Made by a program: the position numbers and the translations under genes
From: a bacterium
GTDB lineage: Bacteria > Desulfobacterota > Binatia > DP-6
DNA: 59,256 bases
Reading direction: 5' to 3'
Assembly: GCA_026129405.1 (NCBI GenBank)
Contig: JAHCID010000003.1
Span: forward strand, 1-59,256
Shown here: piece after piece, positions 8,955-17,812 of the stretch
How positions within the stretch are numbered: position 1 is the first letter of the stretch
Layout: every line of letters begins with the position of its first letter
The notes under the pieces: generated by a model
Database searches by the model: none
What the model was told of the DNA's origin: nothing
What the model saw: only the letters and a program-made list of their open reading frames with translations

Positions 8955-9545
8955 ATGGTTGCGTTGAGCGTACCCAACCCACTGCCGAGAGCCGGAACTC
9001 GGGGGTTTCGGTCGAGGCGCGCGTTGACGGTGATCGCGACGCTGGTGGTGATGTCGGGGGCTGCGGGCTGCTCGCTGTTCGAGGGTCCCCCTCCGCCGCC
9101 GCCCCCGCCCGCGGTCGTGCAGGATCCGGGGCCAGGCTATCCCCACCTCGTGCTGAAGCTGGGGGAGCGCCGGGTGTACCTGGTCGAGGAGGAGGGGAAG
9201 CAGGGGGAGTCGTTTCCGGTGGCAATCGGGAAACATCCGTATCTGACACCGGTCGGCAAGTTCCGCATAAACGAGATGGTGGAGAACCCGGACTGGGTCG
9301 TCTTCGATTGGAAGAACCCGGAGAAGACGCTCGGGCGCATCCCACCGGGGCCGAAGAACCCGCTCGGTCTGCGCTGGATCGGGTTCGCATCCGCACACGG
9401 CTGGGAGATCGGTTTCCACGGCACGCCACGGCCCGAGCTGCTCGGGCAGGCGGTGAGCCATGGATGCGTCCGGATGAAGAACGAAGACGTGGTGAAGGTC
9501 TTCAGCAAGGTCAGCATCGGCACGACGGTCATCGTCGAGCCCTAG
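8955..9545 (+). CDS. L,D-transpeptidase (YkuD fold) lipoprotein
   Basis: 196 residues from ATG 8955; upstream in-frame codons are not protein-like. An N-terminal hydrophobic segment ends in a lipobox-like 'VMSGAAGC', so it is probably a lipoprotein, followed by a Pro run. The catalytic YkuD domain covers about residues 60-196. Its His/Ser/Cys motif is seen as 'HGTPRPELLGQ' followed by 'AVSHGCVRMKNEDV', with the nucleophile Cys in SHGCVR. Such enzymes make 3-3 peptidoglycan cross-links or attach lipoproteins to peptidoglycan in the periplasm. The gene stands alone; the next gene encodes a small lipoprotein 157 nt downstream. Confidence 0.92.
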   Translation: MVALSVPNPLPRAGTRGFRSRRALTVIATLVVMSGAAGCSLFEGPPPPPPPPAVVQDPGPGYPHLVLKLGERRVYLVEEEGKQGESFPVAIGKHPYLTPVGKFRINEMVENPDWVVFDWKNPEKTLGRIPPGPKNPLGLRWIGFASAHGWEIGFHGTPRPELLGQAVSHGCVRMKNEDVVKVFSKVSIGTTVIVEP

Positions 9546-9702
9546 TCAAGAGCCTGACATCCGCCCCATTCAAGGGAAGCGGGCTTGATGACGATGCGTT
9601 ATTGAACTATTCGCCACGCCAGTTAGCGAAGGGCACGAGAGCGGCGCTTAGGTAGGAGCCAGGAGGCTCCCGAAATCAGTGGTGCCGAAAGGGGAAGCGT
9701 GA

Positions 9703-10050
9703 ATGAACGTAAGAAGGGCAGTAGCAGTGGCAGCCCTCGCAGCTCTCACGGGCTGCTCGGGCATGGACCGAGACGCGTGCATTGCCGTGGGGACGGGAAC
9801 GGGCGCGTTCATCGGCGGAACGGCGGGCACCCTGGGTGCCTACTACGGGTTCCGCGATGACGTGGACGGCGGCAGCCTGAACTGGCGCATGGCCGGAACG
9901 GGCCTCGCAGGCCTCGTGGCCGGTGGCGCCGCCGGTTGGGCGATCGCGAACGCCGTGTGCGAGGAGCCGCCGGCGCCGCCGCCGCCGCCGCGTCCCGCGC
10001 CTCCGCCGCCTCCGCCGCCTCCGCCGCCGTCCGAGCGGCGCGGTGGATGA
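9703..10050 (+). CDS. Small glycine-zipper lipoprotein with Pro tail
   Basis: 115 residues from ATG 9703. The signal sequence ends 'ALTGCSG', a good lipobox. Two hydrophobic Gly-rich helices (GTGTGAFIGGTAGTLGAYYG and GLAGLVAGGAAGWAIANA) form a glycine zipper like that before many OmpA-family C-terminal domains. Here the protein ends in a Pro-rich tail (EEPPAPPPPPRPAPP) with no OmpA domain, so it is either a short free-standing member or a truncated OmpA-like protein. It is probably anchored in the outer membrane. Confidence 0.8.
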   Translation: MNVRRAVAVAALAALTGCSGMDRDACIAVGTGTGAFIGGTAGTLGAYYGFRDDVDGGSLNWRMAGTGLAGLVAGGAAGWAIANAVCEEPPAPPPPPRPAPPPPPPPPPPSERRGG

Positions 10051-10071
10051 GGTAGCAGGCTAGAGCAACAA

Positions 10072-10107
10072 CCGAAGGGCGGTCACCACAGGGTGACCGC
10101 CCTTCGG
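10072..10107. terminator. Strong bidirectional terminator hairpin
   Basis: A 16-bp perfect stem (CCGAAGGGCGGTCACC at 10072-10087 with its complement at 10092-10107) and a 4-nt loop sit exactly between the convergent lipoprotein gene and helicase gene. Confidence 0.82.
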
Positions 10108-10124
10108 CGTTCGTGGGGCGCGCG

Positions 10125-13100
10125 TCACGCCGCCGCGAGCCGCGCGTCCAGGTAGAACGCCGCCGGCATCGGACGGCGAAGGCGCCAGGTGATCGCCATC
10201 GGGCGCTCGCCCTCGTGGCGCACATAGTCGGCGAGCCCGAGGCACCGGTAGGGCGCCGCGAGCCCGCGCTCGTCCGTGCGGTCGCGACGCACGAAGAGCA
10301 GCACGTGCGAGCCGCGCGTGCGGTGGTGCCGGTAGCGCTGGCCCGCCGCCGAGGCGGCGGCGGTCGTGCTCTGCGACTCCCAGTGGAAGAGGTCGGGGGA
10401 GATCGCATAGTCGCGGTACATCGTCGTCGGTGAGTAGTCGCGCTCCGACTTGTTGGTGGTGACGAAGAAGACGTCGGCGTCGAGCGCCGAGTCGAAGAGC
10501 ACGCCGGCCTGGTGGCGCGCGTAGCGCTGGCCCGGCCGATGACGGTCGAGCGCGGCCAGGATCTCGTCGAGCGTGTAGGCGGCGTGGGTGCGAAGCGGCA
10601 CGTCCAGCTCGAGGGGCCAGGTGAGGTGGTCGGTGCGGTCCTCGACGAGCGGCAGGAGCTGGCGGATCTCGTCGAGCACCGGCGCCGACGCCGCCACGCG
10701 ACGCAGGCCCTCGGCCACATCGATCTGGGCGCCGGCACCGCCCCAGAGCAGGAAGTGGAGCATCGTGTCGATGCGGTCGCCGCTCGGGGCGAGGGTCGCG
10801 AACAGCCGCCGCGCTGCCGCGAGCCGCACGTCGTCGTCGAGGTGGACGAGGCGCGCGACGCCGATGGCGAGCGCTGCCTCCCACTCGCTCGGCGCCTCGG
10901 CGACCATGCCCGCTTCGCGGCGCAGCGCCGTCCATCCGAGCCAGCGGCTGCCGAGCTTGCGATAGAGGTCGCCCGGCTCGAGGCCGGACCACGCGAGGAA
11001 CTCGACGAGGGAAGCGTCGCTGCCGCAGTCGCGCAGGGCCTCGACGAGCCGCCTGCGGCTCATGCCGATCGAGTCGCGGACGTTCTCCAGCACGAGCGCG
11101 GCCGCCTCGCGGTCGAGATCGATGGCGCAGCCGGGCGGCAGCACCGGAAAGCCCTCGTCGACCTTCCGCTTCACCTCGCGCGGCGATCCGCCGGCGAGGG
11201 CGCGATAGCGGACGTCGAAGCGGAACTGCCGGCTCGGGCGGCCAATGAAGTCGAGGACGGTGCAGCAGACCTTGCCCTCGGCGCGACGCAGCCCGCGGCC
11301 GAGCTGCTGCAGGAAGACGGTGGCGCTCTCCGTCGGGCGCAGCAGGAGGAGCGTGTCGACCTCGGGTACGTCGATGCCCTCGTTGAAGAGGTCGACGGTG
11401 AAGAGCACGTTCACCTCCCGGTCGCGCAGCTGCTGCAGGGCGCGGGCGCGGGTGTCGCGGTCGGTATCGCCGGTGATGGCGAGGGCGGGGATGCCGAACG
11501 CCGTGAGCTCGGCGGCTATGAACGCGGCGTGGCGGACGCTAACGCAGAACCCGAGCGCACGCATGGCCGCGACGTCGGGCACCTTGCGGCGGAGGGCCTC
11601 GACGATGATGCCGACCCGCCGGCGCGCGCTCTCGCGGCCGAGGACGTAGACGTTGTCGAGCGCCGCCGGCTCGTAGCCGCCGCGGCTCCACTTCACGGCC
11701 GAGAGGTCGGTGCCGTCGTACAGGCCGAAGTACTGGAAGGGAGCGAGTATCTGCTGCTCGAGCGCCGCCCACAGGCGCAGCTCGGCGGCGATCCGACCGC
11801 CGAAGAAGCGTCGCACGTCGCCGCCGTCGGCCCGCTCCGGGGTGGCGGTGAGGCCGAGGAGCAGGCGGGGCGTCAGGTGTCCGAGGAGCGTCGTGTACGT
11901 CGTCGCCTCGGCATGGTGCACCTCGTCGACGATGACGACGTCGAAGGCGTCGGGCGCGAGGGCGGCGAGGTCGGCCTTGGCCAGCGTCTGGATCGATGCG
12001 AAGACGTGCCGGCCCTCGGTGGGGCGCTCGCCGTCCACCCACAGCTCGCCGAAGGTCTGGTCGCGCAGCACCTCGCGGAAGACAGCACGGCTCTGCCGCA
12101 GGATCTCGCGGCGATGGGCGACGAAGAGGAGGCGCGCCGGTGCCAGCTCCGCGCGCACTCGCCGGTAGTCGAGCGCCGCGATGACGGTCTTGCCGGTGCC
12201 GGTGGCGGCGACGACGAGGTTCCTCCAGCGATCGTGCAGCGTGCGCTCGGCGGCGAGCGCGTCCAGGATGAGGCGCTGAAACGGATAGGGCTGGATGTCG
12301 AGCCCGGCGAGCGGCGTGTCGGGATCGGGCGCCGTGCGTGCGACGGCCCTGGCGAAACGCTCGTGCTGCGCAGGCCCGTACGGCTCGAACTCGGGGTCGT
12401 TCCAGTACGCCTCGAACGTGCCGGAAAAATGGTCGAGCACGTGCGGCGTCTCGATGGCGGAAAGGCGCACGTTCCACTCGAGCCCGTCGAGCAGCGCCGA
12501 CGCCGACAGGTTCGACGAGCCGATGTATGCCGTGGAGTAGCCGCTGTCGCGATGGAACAGCCAGGCTTTGGCGTGCAGCCGGGTTCGCGAGACGTCGTAC
12601 GACACCTTCACCTCGGCGCCCCACTCGGCGAGTGCATCGAGGGCGCGGGCTTCGGTCGAGCCGGTGTAGACGGTGGTGAGGACGCGCAGGCGGCGTCCGG
12701 CGTCGAGCAGGCGGCGGAGCTGCGGCTCGAGGAGGCGCAGTCCGTACCAGCGCACGAAGGCGCAGACGAGGTCGACGGCATCGGCGCTGGCCAGCTCGCG
12801 CTGGATCTCGTGGCCGATGCGGTGCTCGCCGCGGCCGTTCACGAGCAGGCCCGAGACGGCGAGCGGCACGCCGGGACGCTCGGGCGCCGCCGGCGCCGTA
12901 ACGCCGTCGCGGACGACTACGGCGCGCAGCTCGTCGGCGGTGTCGGCGACGCGCTCGCCGTCGAGCCATGGGTCGGCGCCGAGGCGCGCGCGTAGCGCGT
13001 CCACGACGGCGTTGGCGAGGGCGATCTGGGCCTCGAGGCGCACGCGGCCGTCGCCGGGGACGTCGCGCAGCACGGCGCTCAACGTCGCGGCGAGGTGGCG

Positions 13101-13232
13101 GGCGAGGACCCGGTGGGCGTCGGCGGGGTCGAGGGCCGCGCGGTCGACGTGGTCACCGAGGGTGCGGAGGAGGGCGTCGAGGGAGGTGGTGACGAGGCGC
13201 TCGTAGAGGCCGCGGGCGAGGGGCGGGGGCAC
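10125..13232 (-). CDS. PLD-like / SF2 helicase / DUF3427 protein
   Basis: About 1035 residues if translation begins at the GTG at 13232; the frame is open further upstream but not protein-like there, so the start is uncertain. Three parts are visible. First is a phospholipase-D-like domain with an HKD-type motif (HAKAWLF near residue 218, then GSSNLSASAL). Second is an SF2 helicase with Walker A AATGTGKT (about 340), box II DEVHH (about 434), a SAT-like 'LTATPER' and motif VI QQLGRGLRR (about 640). Third is a C-terminal region matching DUF3427 (FHWESQSTT, then 'RTRGSHVLLFVRRDR'). The family is common near defence genes and probably unwinds and processes foreign nucleic acid; that role is inference. 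It looks intact, unlike the genes to its right. Confidence 0.88.
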   Translation of the reverse strand: MPPPLARGLYERLVTTSLDALLRTLGDHVDRAALDPADAHRVLARHLAATLSAVLRDVPGDGRVRLEAQIALANAVVDALRARLGADPWLDGERVADTADELRAVVVRDGVTAPAAPERPGVPLAVSGLLVNGRGEHRIGHEIQRELASADAVDLVCAFVRWYGLRLLEPQLRRLLDAGRRLRVLTTVYTGSTEARALDALAEWGAEVKVSYDVSRTRLHAKAWLFHRDSGYSTAYIGSSNLSASALLDGLEWNVRLSAIETPHVLDHFSGTFEAYWNDPEFEPYGPAQHERFARAVARTAPDPDTPLAGLDIQPYPFQRLILDALAAERTLHDRWRNLVVAATGTGKTVIAALDYRRVRAELAPARLLFVAHRREILRQSRAVFREVLRDQTFGELWVDGERPTEGRHVFASIQTLAKADLAALAPDAFDVVIVDEVHHAEATTYTTLLGHLTPRLLLGLTATPERADGGDVRRFFGGRIAAELRLWAALEQQILAPFQYFGLYDGTDLSAVKWSRGGYEPAALDNVYVLGRESARRRVGIIVEALRRKVPDVAAMRALGFCVSVRHAAFIAAELTAFGIPALAITGDTDRDTRARALQQLRDREVNVLFTVDLFNEGIDVPEVDTLLLLRPTESATVFLQQLGRGLRRAEGKVCCTVLDFIGRPSRQFRFDVRYRALAGGSPREVKRKVDEGFPVLPPGCAIDLDREAAALVLENVRDSIGMSRRRLVEALRDCGSDASLVEFLAWSGLEPGDLYRKLGSRWLGWTALRREAGMVAEAPSEWEAALAIGVARLVHLDDDVRLAAARRLFATLAPSGDRIDTMLHFLLWGGAGAQIDVAEGLRRVAASAPVLDEIRQLLPLVEDRTDHLTWPLELDVPLRTHAAYTLDEILAALDRHRPGQRYARHQAGVLFDSALDADVFFVTTNKSERDYSPTTMYRDYAISPDLFHWESQSTTAAASAAGQRYRHHRTRGSHVLLFVRRDRTDERGLAAPYRCLGLADYVRHEGERPMAITWRLRRPMPAAFYLDARLAAA

Positions 13233-13611
13233 CGGGGTGCGTATGGCGCGGCGCGGGGCGGAGGGCAAGGATGCGCGGCTTTCTAGGCGTGCGGGCGTGG
13301 CGAAGTACGCCGGCGTACGAACGAACAATCGCCCGACGTACGGCCGAAGCGCTGCTGACCAGGGACGAGCAGCTCCGGGCGCGCTACGACCGCTCGGTGT
13401 GGGTGGGTTCGGCGGCTCGGCATGGAGCCTGCGCGCGTGGATCGCCCCCGAGAGGGTGCGCCTCGCCCGCGATTCGCTTCCGCCCCCCCGCGACGAGCCC
13501 GCGCTTCGCCTTCGCGCCGCGCGCCGCCGCCGAGCCCGCCGCGGTGAGGAGGTCGGCGTGCGCGACCCGGCGCAGCATGAAGAACAGCTCCAGCGCCGCG
13601 TCGAGCCGCAC
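13233..13611. other. Degenerate stretch before the primase-helicase remnant
   Basis: No convincing gene was found here. On the minus strand a short piece (about 13420-13610) reads like protein (LDAALELFFMLRRVAHADLL), but it has no start and joins unrelated sequence on both sides. The region probably holds deletion junctions plus the helicase promoter. Confidence 0.4.
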
Positions 13612-14912
13612 GGCGACGGGGGATTCGGCAACCTGATCGCGCTGCCGCTGCAGCTCGCGGCTCGGCAGCGGGGCAACACGCTGTTCGTCGACGATCGGCT
13701 TTCGCCGTTCCCGGACCAGTGGGCGTTCCTGGCGGGCATCCCGCGGATCGCGCCCCCCACGGTGGACGCGTTGGCGGAAGAAGGCGGCCGGCTCGGACGC
13801 ATCGTCGGCGTGCCGATCAGCGTCACGGGGGACGACGAGGGTGGCGTTCCCTGGGTGATTCCATCCTCGCGCCGCCCGAAGGTCGACCCGATCGTCGAGC
13901 CGATCCCCGACGAGGTGCGAGCGGTACTGTCGCATCGACTGTTCATCGAGAAGGGCCGCCTGTCTTCGGCGCTGCTCAACCAGGCGAAGCGACTGGCGGC
14001 GTTCCAGAATCCGGAGTTCTACCGGCGGCAGAAGGCTCGACTCTCGACGGCGCTCACGCCGCGCGTGATCGCATGCGCCGAGGACCTGCCGCACCACATC
14101 GCCCTGCCGAGGGGATGCACGGAAGGGCTCGTCGAGCTCCTGCGGGGGCTCGGGGCGGACCTGCGGCTGGAGGATTCGAGCGAGTGCTGGCAGCGATGAA
14201 GGCGCGCTACGTGACCGGCCTCACGGCGACGCCCTACCGACGCGACGGCCACCAGCCGATCATCTACATGCAGTGCGGTCCCGTGCGGCACGTCGTCGAC
14301 GCGCGCGCACTCGCGGGGGGGCGGCCCTTCGGGCATCGACTCGTCTGCCGGGAGACGGCCTTCCGACACCAAGAGGGCGCGGTCGCGGTTGGCATCCAGG
14401 ACATGTACGCCAGCTTGGCCGCGGACAGCGCGCGCAACGACCAGATTCTCGGCGACATCGTCTCGGCGGTGGCGGCCGGGCGTTGCCCGCTGGTCCTGAC
14501 GGAACGGCGTGATCACCTCGACCTCCTGGCCGGGAAGCTGCGGGCCTTCGCACGCCACGTCGTCGTGTTGTGCGGCGGTGGCCGAGCCCGTGAGCGGCGG
14601 GAGGCATTGGCGCAGCTGGCCGCGATCCCCGCCGACGAGGAGCGGGTCGTGGTCGCCACCGGCAGGTATGCGGGGAAAGGATTCGACGACGCACGGCTCG
14701 ACACCCTGTTCCTCGCCATGCCGATCGCCTGGAAGGGCACCCTGGTGCAGTACGCCGGCCGCCTGCACCGCTCGCATCCGGAGAAGCGGGAGGTCGTGAT
14801 CTACGACTATGTCGATCCCGAAGTGCCGGTGCTGGCGCGGATGTTCGAGAAGCGCCTGCGTGGGTATCGGGCGTTGGGCTACGAGGTGTCGAGGGCAGGA
14901 GGCCGCGGCTGA
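13612..14912 (+). pseudogene. TOTE-type AEP primase-helicase remnant, ATPase core deleted
   Basis: Two pieces of one family are visible. Frame 1 (13612-about 14178) begins 'GGFGNLIALPLQ' and continues 'FPDQWAFLAGI', then 'AAFQNPEFYRRQ' and 'LPRGCTEGLVELL'. I recognise this pattern from the archaeo-eukaryotic primase plus helicase proteins that Pfam calls AEP-TOTE. After 'LRLED' the frame changes, and at about 14180 the text jumps to 'FERVLAAMKARYVTGLTATPYRRD', helicase motif III and the second RecA domain, ending with QYAGRLHR (motif VI) and stopping at 14912. Walker A, DEAH and the start of the primase domain are missing. The product cannot be active. The family name is from memory. Confidence 0.68.
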
Positions 14913-14985
14913 GGACAACGGCCGGCGATGGTGTCTCGCGAAGCAACGCAGTTCATAGCAAGGTGTCCGGCCCGCGGGCTGTACG

Positions 14986-15423
14986 ATGCGCATGACGATC
15001 GAGGAGGCGATCGCGCCCGCCGTCGACAAGGGCCGCGGGCACAAGGATCAGGCGGGCCGGGCGTACATCTGGCCCCGCTGCGCGTAGCCCTTCGCCTCGA
15101 CGACGATGACGCGCGCATGGCGGCCGTGCTGCACGACGTCGTAGAGGATACGATCACGACCCTCGACGACCTCCGCGCGCTCGGCGTCCCGGAGCACGTC
15201 GTCGTCGCGGTGGACCATCTGACCAAGCGCCCGGAGGAGCGTGGCGACGAACTACCTGACGTTCATCCGGCGGGCGAAGCGCGATCCGATCGCGCGGCAC
15301 GTGAAGAAGGCCGATCTGCTCGACAACTCCGATCCCGCGCGGGTGGCGGAGCTGAAGCCGGACACGCGGAAGCGGCTGCAGCGTCGCTACGGCGAAGCGC
15401 TCGCGGAGCTGGAGGAGGAGTAG
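14986..15423 (+). pseudogene. HD-domain (p)ppGpp-hydrolase-like gene, two frameshifts
   Basis: Three reading frames together give one protein-like text: MRMTIEEAIAPAVDKG... (frame 1, from ATG 14986), then 'PLRVALRLDDDDARMAAVLH' and DVVEDTITTLDDLRALG (frame 0), then 'TNYLTFIRRAKRDPIARHVK' followed by ADLLDNS (frame 1 again), stopping at 15423. Shifts lie near 15070 and 15235 and compensate each other. The HD motif of metal-dependent phosphohydrolases is visible as VLHDVVEDT, and the whole matches stand-alone HD hydrolases related to the SpoT hydrolase domain. Whether the shifts are real or sequencing errors is open. The next gene starts with GTG directly after the stop. Confidence 0.62.
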
Positions 15424-15424
15424 G

Positions 15425-16373
15425 GTGCCAAGCTCGACCGAGAGCTTCCTCGCCATGCTCCGCCACCTGCGGCTCGACCGGAGCCAGGGCGTGGTGAAGC
15501 CCAACAAGCCGCTGCTGGTCGCCGCCGTGATCCTGCTGATCGGCAAGGGCAAGATACGCACGCCCGACGTCGCGCTCGACGGCGGCCTCACGAGCGCGTT
15601 CCGCCAGCTCCTCGCGCTGCTCTTCCCCGACTGGAAGCTCGGCAGGAGCCCCCGAGTACCCGTTCCGCCACCTCGAGACCGACGGTTTCTGGAAGCTCGT
15701 CCCGAAAGACGGCGCGACGGGAGCGCTCGAGGCGTCGCGCGACCTCGGCGGCCGCGCCTGGACGATGCTGAAACACGTCGCGTTTGCACGCATGGAGGCG
15801 GGGATATTCAAGACCCTCGCACAGTCGCCCGAGCTGCGCGCCCAGGTCCTCGATCTGCTGTGCGCCTGGTACCTGCCCGCCGGTTCGCGCGTGACACTGT
15901 CGAGATTCGAGGGCGCCGAGTCGCTGGGCACGGCGAAGACGACGGCGGCGATCCTCTCGGAGAAGGCGCTCGAGGAGAGTCTGGTGCGCGAGTGGGCGCG
16001 GACGGCCTTTGCCGAGCTGGGCATCGAGTTGGCGCACCCGGAGAAGCACCGCCGTCCGTGCCGCCAGGTGCTGACGCCGGTGAACGCGATCGACCTCCTC
16101 GGCTATCACCCGGAGCGCAAGGAGTGGTGGGTGATCGAGCTGAAGCACGGCCGCCCGGGCGACGAGGTGGTGGGCCAGGTGAGCCGCTACCTCCAGTGGG
16201 TCTCGGAGGAGTGCGCGCAGCGCGGCGAGACGGCGCGCGGGGCGGTGGTCGCGCGGGATGCGGACGCGAAGCTGCGGTACGCGGTGCGGGCGAACCCGCG
16301 GCTGTCGTTGTGGACGTGGGACGAGGGGTTGAACGTGACCGTCGTCGAAGGGGCGGCGGAATCGACGACCTGA
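15425..16373 (+). pseudogene. Putative phosphorothioate-dependent nuclease (SBD-like + NucS-like), frameshifted
   Basis: Begins with GTG at 15425. The N-terminal frame (MLRHLRLDRSQ, then NKPLLVAAVILLIGKGKIR) shifts by one base at a C5 run near 15647-15652 and continues as 'PEYPFRHLETDGFWKLVPK'. That combination resembles the sulfur-binding domain of phosphorothioate-recognising restriction enzymes (ScoMcrA type). The C-terminal part (about 15975-16350) reads 'NAIDLLGYHPERKEWWVIEL' then KHGRPGDEVVGQVSRYLQWV, a PD-(D/E)XK core like that of NucS (DUF91). The two domains suggest a type IV restriction enzyme, which would be an uncommon pairing. As assembled, the gene is broken; a one-base sequencing error would restore it. 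Confidence 0.6.
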
Positions 16374-16415
16374 GCTGGCAGGCGGATGCCGGTCGCTCCG
16401 GCCTCGAATCACGCG

Positions 16416-16702
16416 TCAGAAAGCCGCGTCGACATCGCGAGCGCCGCTCAAGACACGAATCACGTCGATGCCGTTCCGAATCGGCTCGTAGAAGACAACG
16501 TACTTCCCGACCGGGAAGCTCCGGATCGCCGGGCCGAGCTCGGGACGTGCGCGTCCCATCTCGGGGGGGCTGCGAGCAACTCGAAGCGTGAAGCGAAGTG
16601 GTCGATCAAGCGGTCGCTCGCGTCGAGATCGTCCTCCGCGATGTAGAGGGCGATCTCGAGAAGGTCAGCGTCGGCCTGCGGGCGCCGCGTGACCCGGCTC
16701 AT
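16416..16702 (-). pseudogene. ParE/RelE-family toxin, frameshifted
   Basis: ATG at 16702 overlaps the antitoxin stop by 4 nt (ATGA). The first frame gives MSRVTRRPQADADLLEIALY and IAEDDLDASDRLIDHFASRF, a typical ParE/RelE start. At a run of seven C (plus strand G7, 16561-16567) the frame is lost; the neighbouring frame then gives the expected end 'IRSFPVGKYVVFYEPIRNGI' and DVIRVLSGARDVDAAF. The length of 287 nt is one base short of whole codons. It is therefore either an inactivated toxin or a homopolymer error. Its target would be ribosome-bound mRNA or gyrase, depending on the subfamily. Confidence 0.75.
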
Positions 16703-16956
16703 TGTCGCCTGCTGGACTTCACTCGGTTGCGAACGCGGCGCTTCAGGTCGGCAGCGTCGAAGGCCGCCGAGGGGCCGCTGTTGAGCCCTTCCTGGATGTC
16801 GCGGCGAAGCTCTTCGATCCGGAGGCTCTTGAGGCGATCGCGCTCGTCGAGAAGGCGTAGTGCCTCGCGGACCACCTCGCTGGCGGAGAGGTACAAGCCG
16901 CTCTTCACCTTGTCGTTGACGAGCTGCTCCAGCTCCTTGGTCAGGGATACGTTCAC
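16699..16956 (-). CDS. parD: ParD-type ribbon-helix-helix antitoxin
   Basis: 85 residues from ATG 16956. 'MNVSLTKELEQLVNDKVKSG' followed by 'LYLSASEVVREALRLLDERD' is the standard ParD ribbon-helix-helix DNA-binding and dimerisation domain. The tail after about residue 55 (ELRRDIQEGLNSGPSA) is the toxin-wrapping part. It stands directly upstream of the ParE-like gene with a 4-nt overlap, the normal antitoxin-toxin order, and probably represses its own promoter. The antitoxin is intact although its partner is frameshifted. Confidence 0.9.
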   Translation of the reverse strand: MNVSLTKELEQLVNDKVKSGLYLSASEVVREALRLLDERDRLKSLRIEELRRDIQEGLNSGPSAAFDAADLKRRVRNRVKSSRRQ

Positions 16957-17203
16957 GGCGGTAGTCTACCCCAGTGGCGAGGGATGGCAAAGATTGGCAT
17001 CGGCTGGAGGCCGTGCTGCAGGAGCGTCTCCCGGCACACCACGGAAGGGCAGGCGGGTCGAGGTCGATACGGCGGGGGCAGGGGTGCCGTGGTCGGCGTT
17101 CGAGTATGGGGTGCTGAGCCACTTGCCGTAATGAACAGGCGGTAGACTCGTACGTACGAGGCTGCGCTTGACGTACGTTCGCTGGCGCCCGTACGGTCGA
17201 TCC

Positions 17204-17431
17204 ATGGCCGATCGGATCACGGCGTCGAAGCTGCGCGAAAACGTCTATCGCATCCTCGACCAGGTTCTCGAGTCGGGTCGCCCCGTAGAGATCGAGCGGC
17301 GGGGCCGCACGGTGCGGCTGGTGCCGGTCGAGCCGCCGAGCAGGCTCTCGCGCCTCAAGCGACGACGCTTCATCAAAGGCGACCCCGAGGCCCTGGTGCA
17401 TCTCGACTGGTCGAAGGAATGGAAGCCGTGA
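17204..17431 (+). CDS. Phd/YefM-like antitoxin of a VapBC-type module
   Basis: 75 residues from ATG 17204. 'MADRITASKLRENVYRILDQ' and 'VLESGRPVEIERRGRTVRLV' is a typical Phd/YefM N-terminal DNA-binding fold; the C-terminal part (RRRFIKGDPEALVHLDWSKE) is the toxin-binding tail. The stop overlaps the following PIN-domain gene by 4 nt (GTGA). It is probably autoregulatory. It is divergent from the parDE pair, about 250 nt away. Confidence 0.85.
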   Translation: MADRITASKLRENVYRILDQVLESGRPVEIERRGRTVRLVPVEPPSRLSRLKRRRFIKGDPEALVHLDWSKEWKP

Positions 17432-17795
17432 CGTATCTCGACACCCACGTCGTCGCTCGTGCGAGCTCGATCGCGTGCCGGAGCCGGCGCGTGCCGCAAT
17501 CGAGCGGAACGAGCTCCTCGTGTCCCCGATGGTGCTGCTCGAGCTGCAGTATCTCTACGAGGTGAAGCGCACCACGCAGCCGGCGCGCGCGGTGCTGGGC
17601 GCGTTGCGCGAGGAGATCGGCATCCGCGTCTGTGACGCGCCCTGGGCGAACGTCGTAGCGCTCGCGACCGGGCTCGCCTGGACGCGCGACCCATTCGACA
17701 GGCTCATCGTGGCCCACGCCATGCTTCGCGAGGCGGCGCTGGTGACGAAGGACCGTCAGATACACACGCGCTACAAGCGCGCGATCTGGTCATAG
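17428..17795 (+). pseudogene. PIN-domain (VapC) toxin with small deletion and frameshift
   Basis: Translation from GTG 17428 gives MTYLDTHVVA, including the first catalytic Asp (LDTH), and then goes out of frame. The neighbouring frame resumes at 'ELDRVPEPARAAIERNELLV' and continues with SPMVLLELQYLYE, then 'DPFDRLIVAHAMLREAALVT' (the DxxD region) and KDRQIHTRYK. Compared with the family, several residues (usually VWLYAG) and the frame are lost around 17450-17460. A simple sequencing error is less likely here because more than one base is missing. The intact product would be a ribonuclease. Confidence 0.75.
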
Positions 17796-17812
17796 GTCAG
17801 TCGTGGTTCGCG

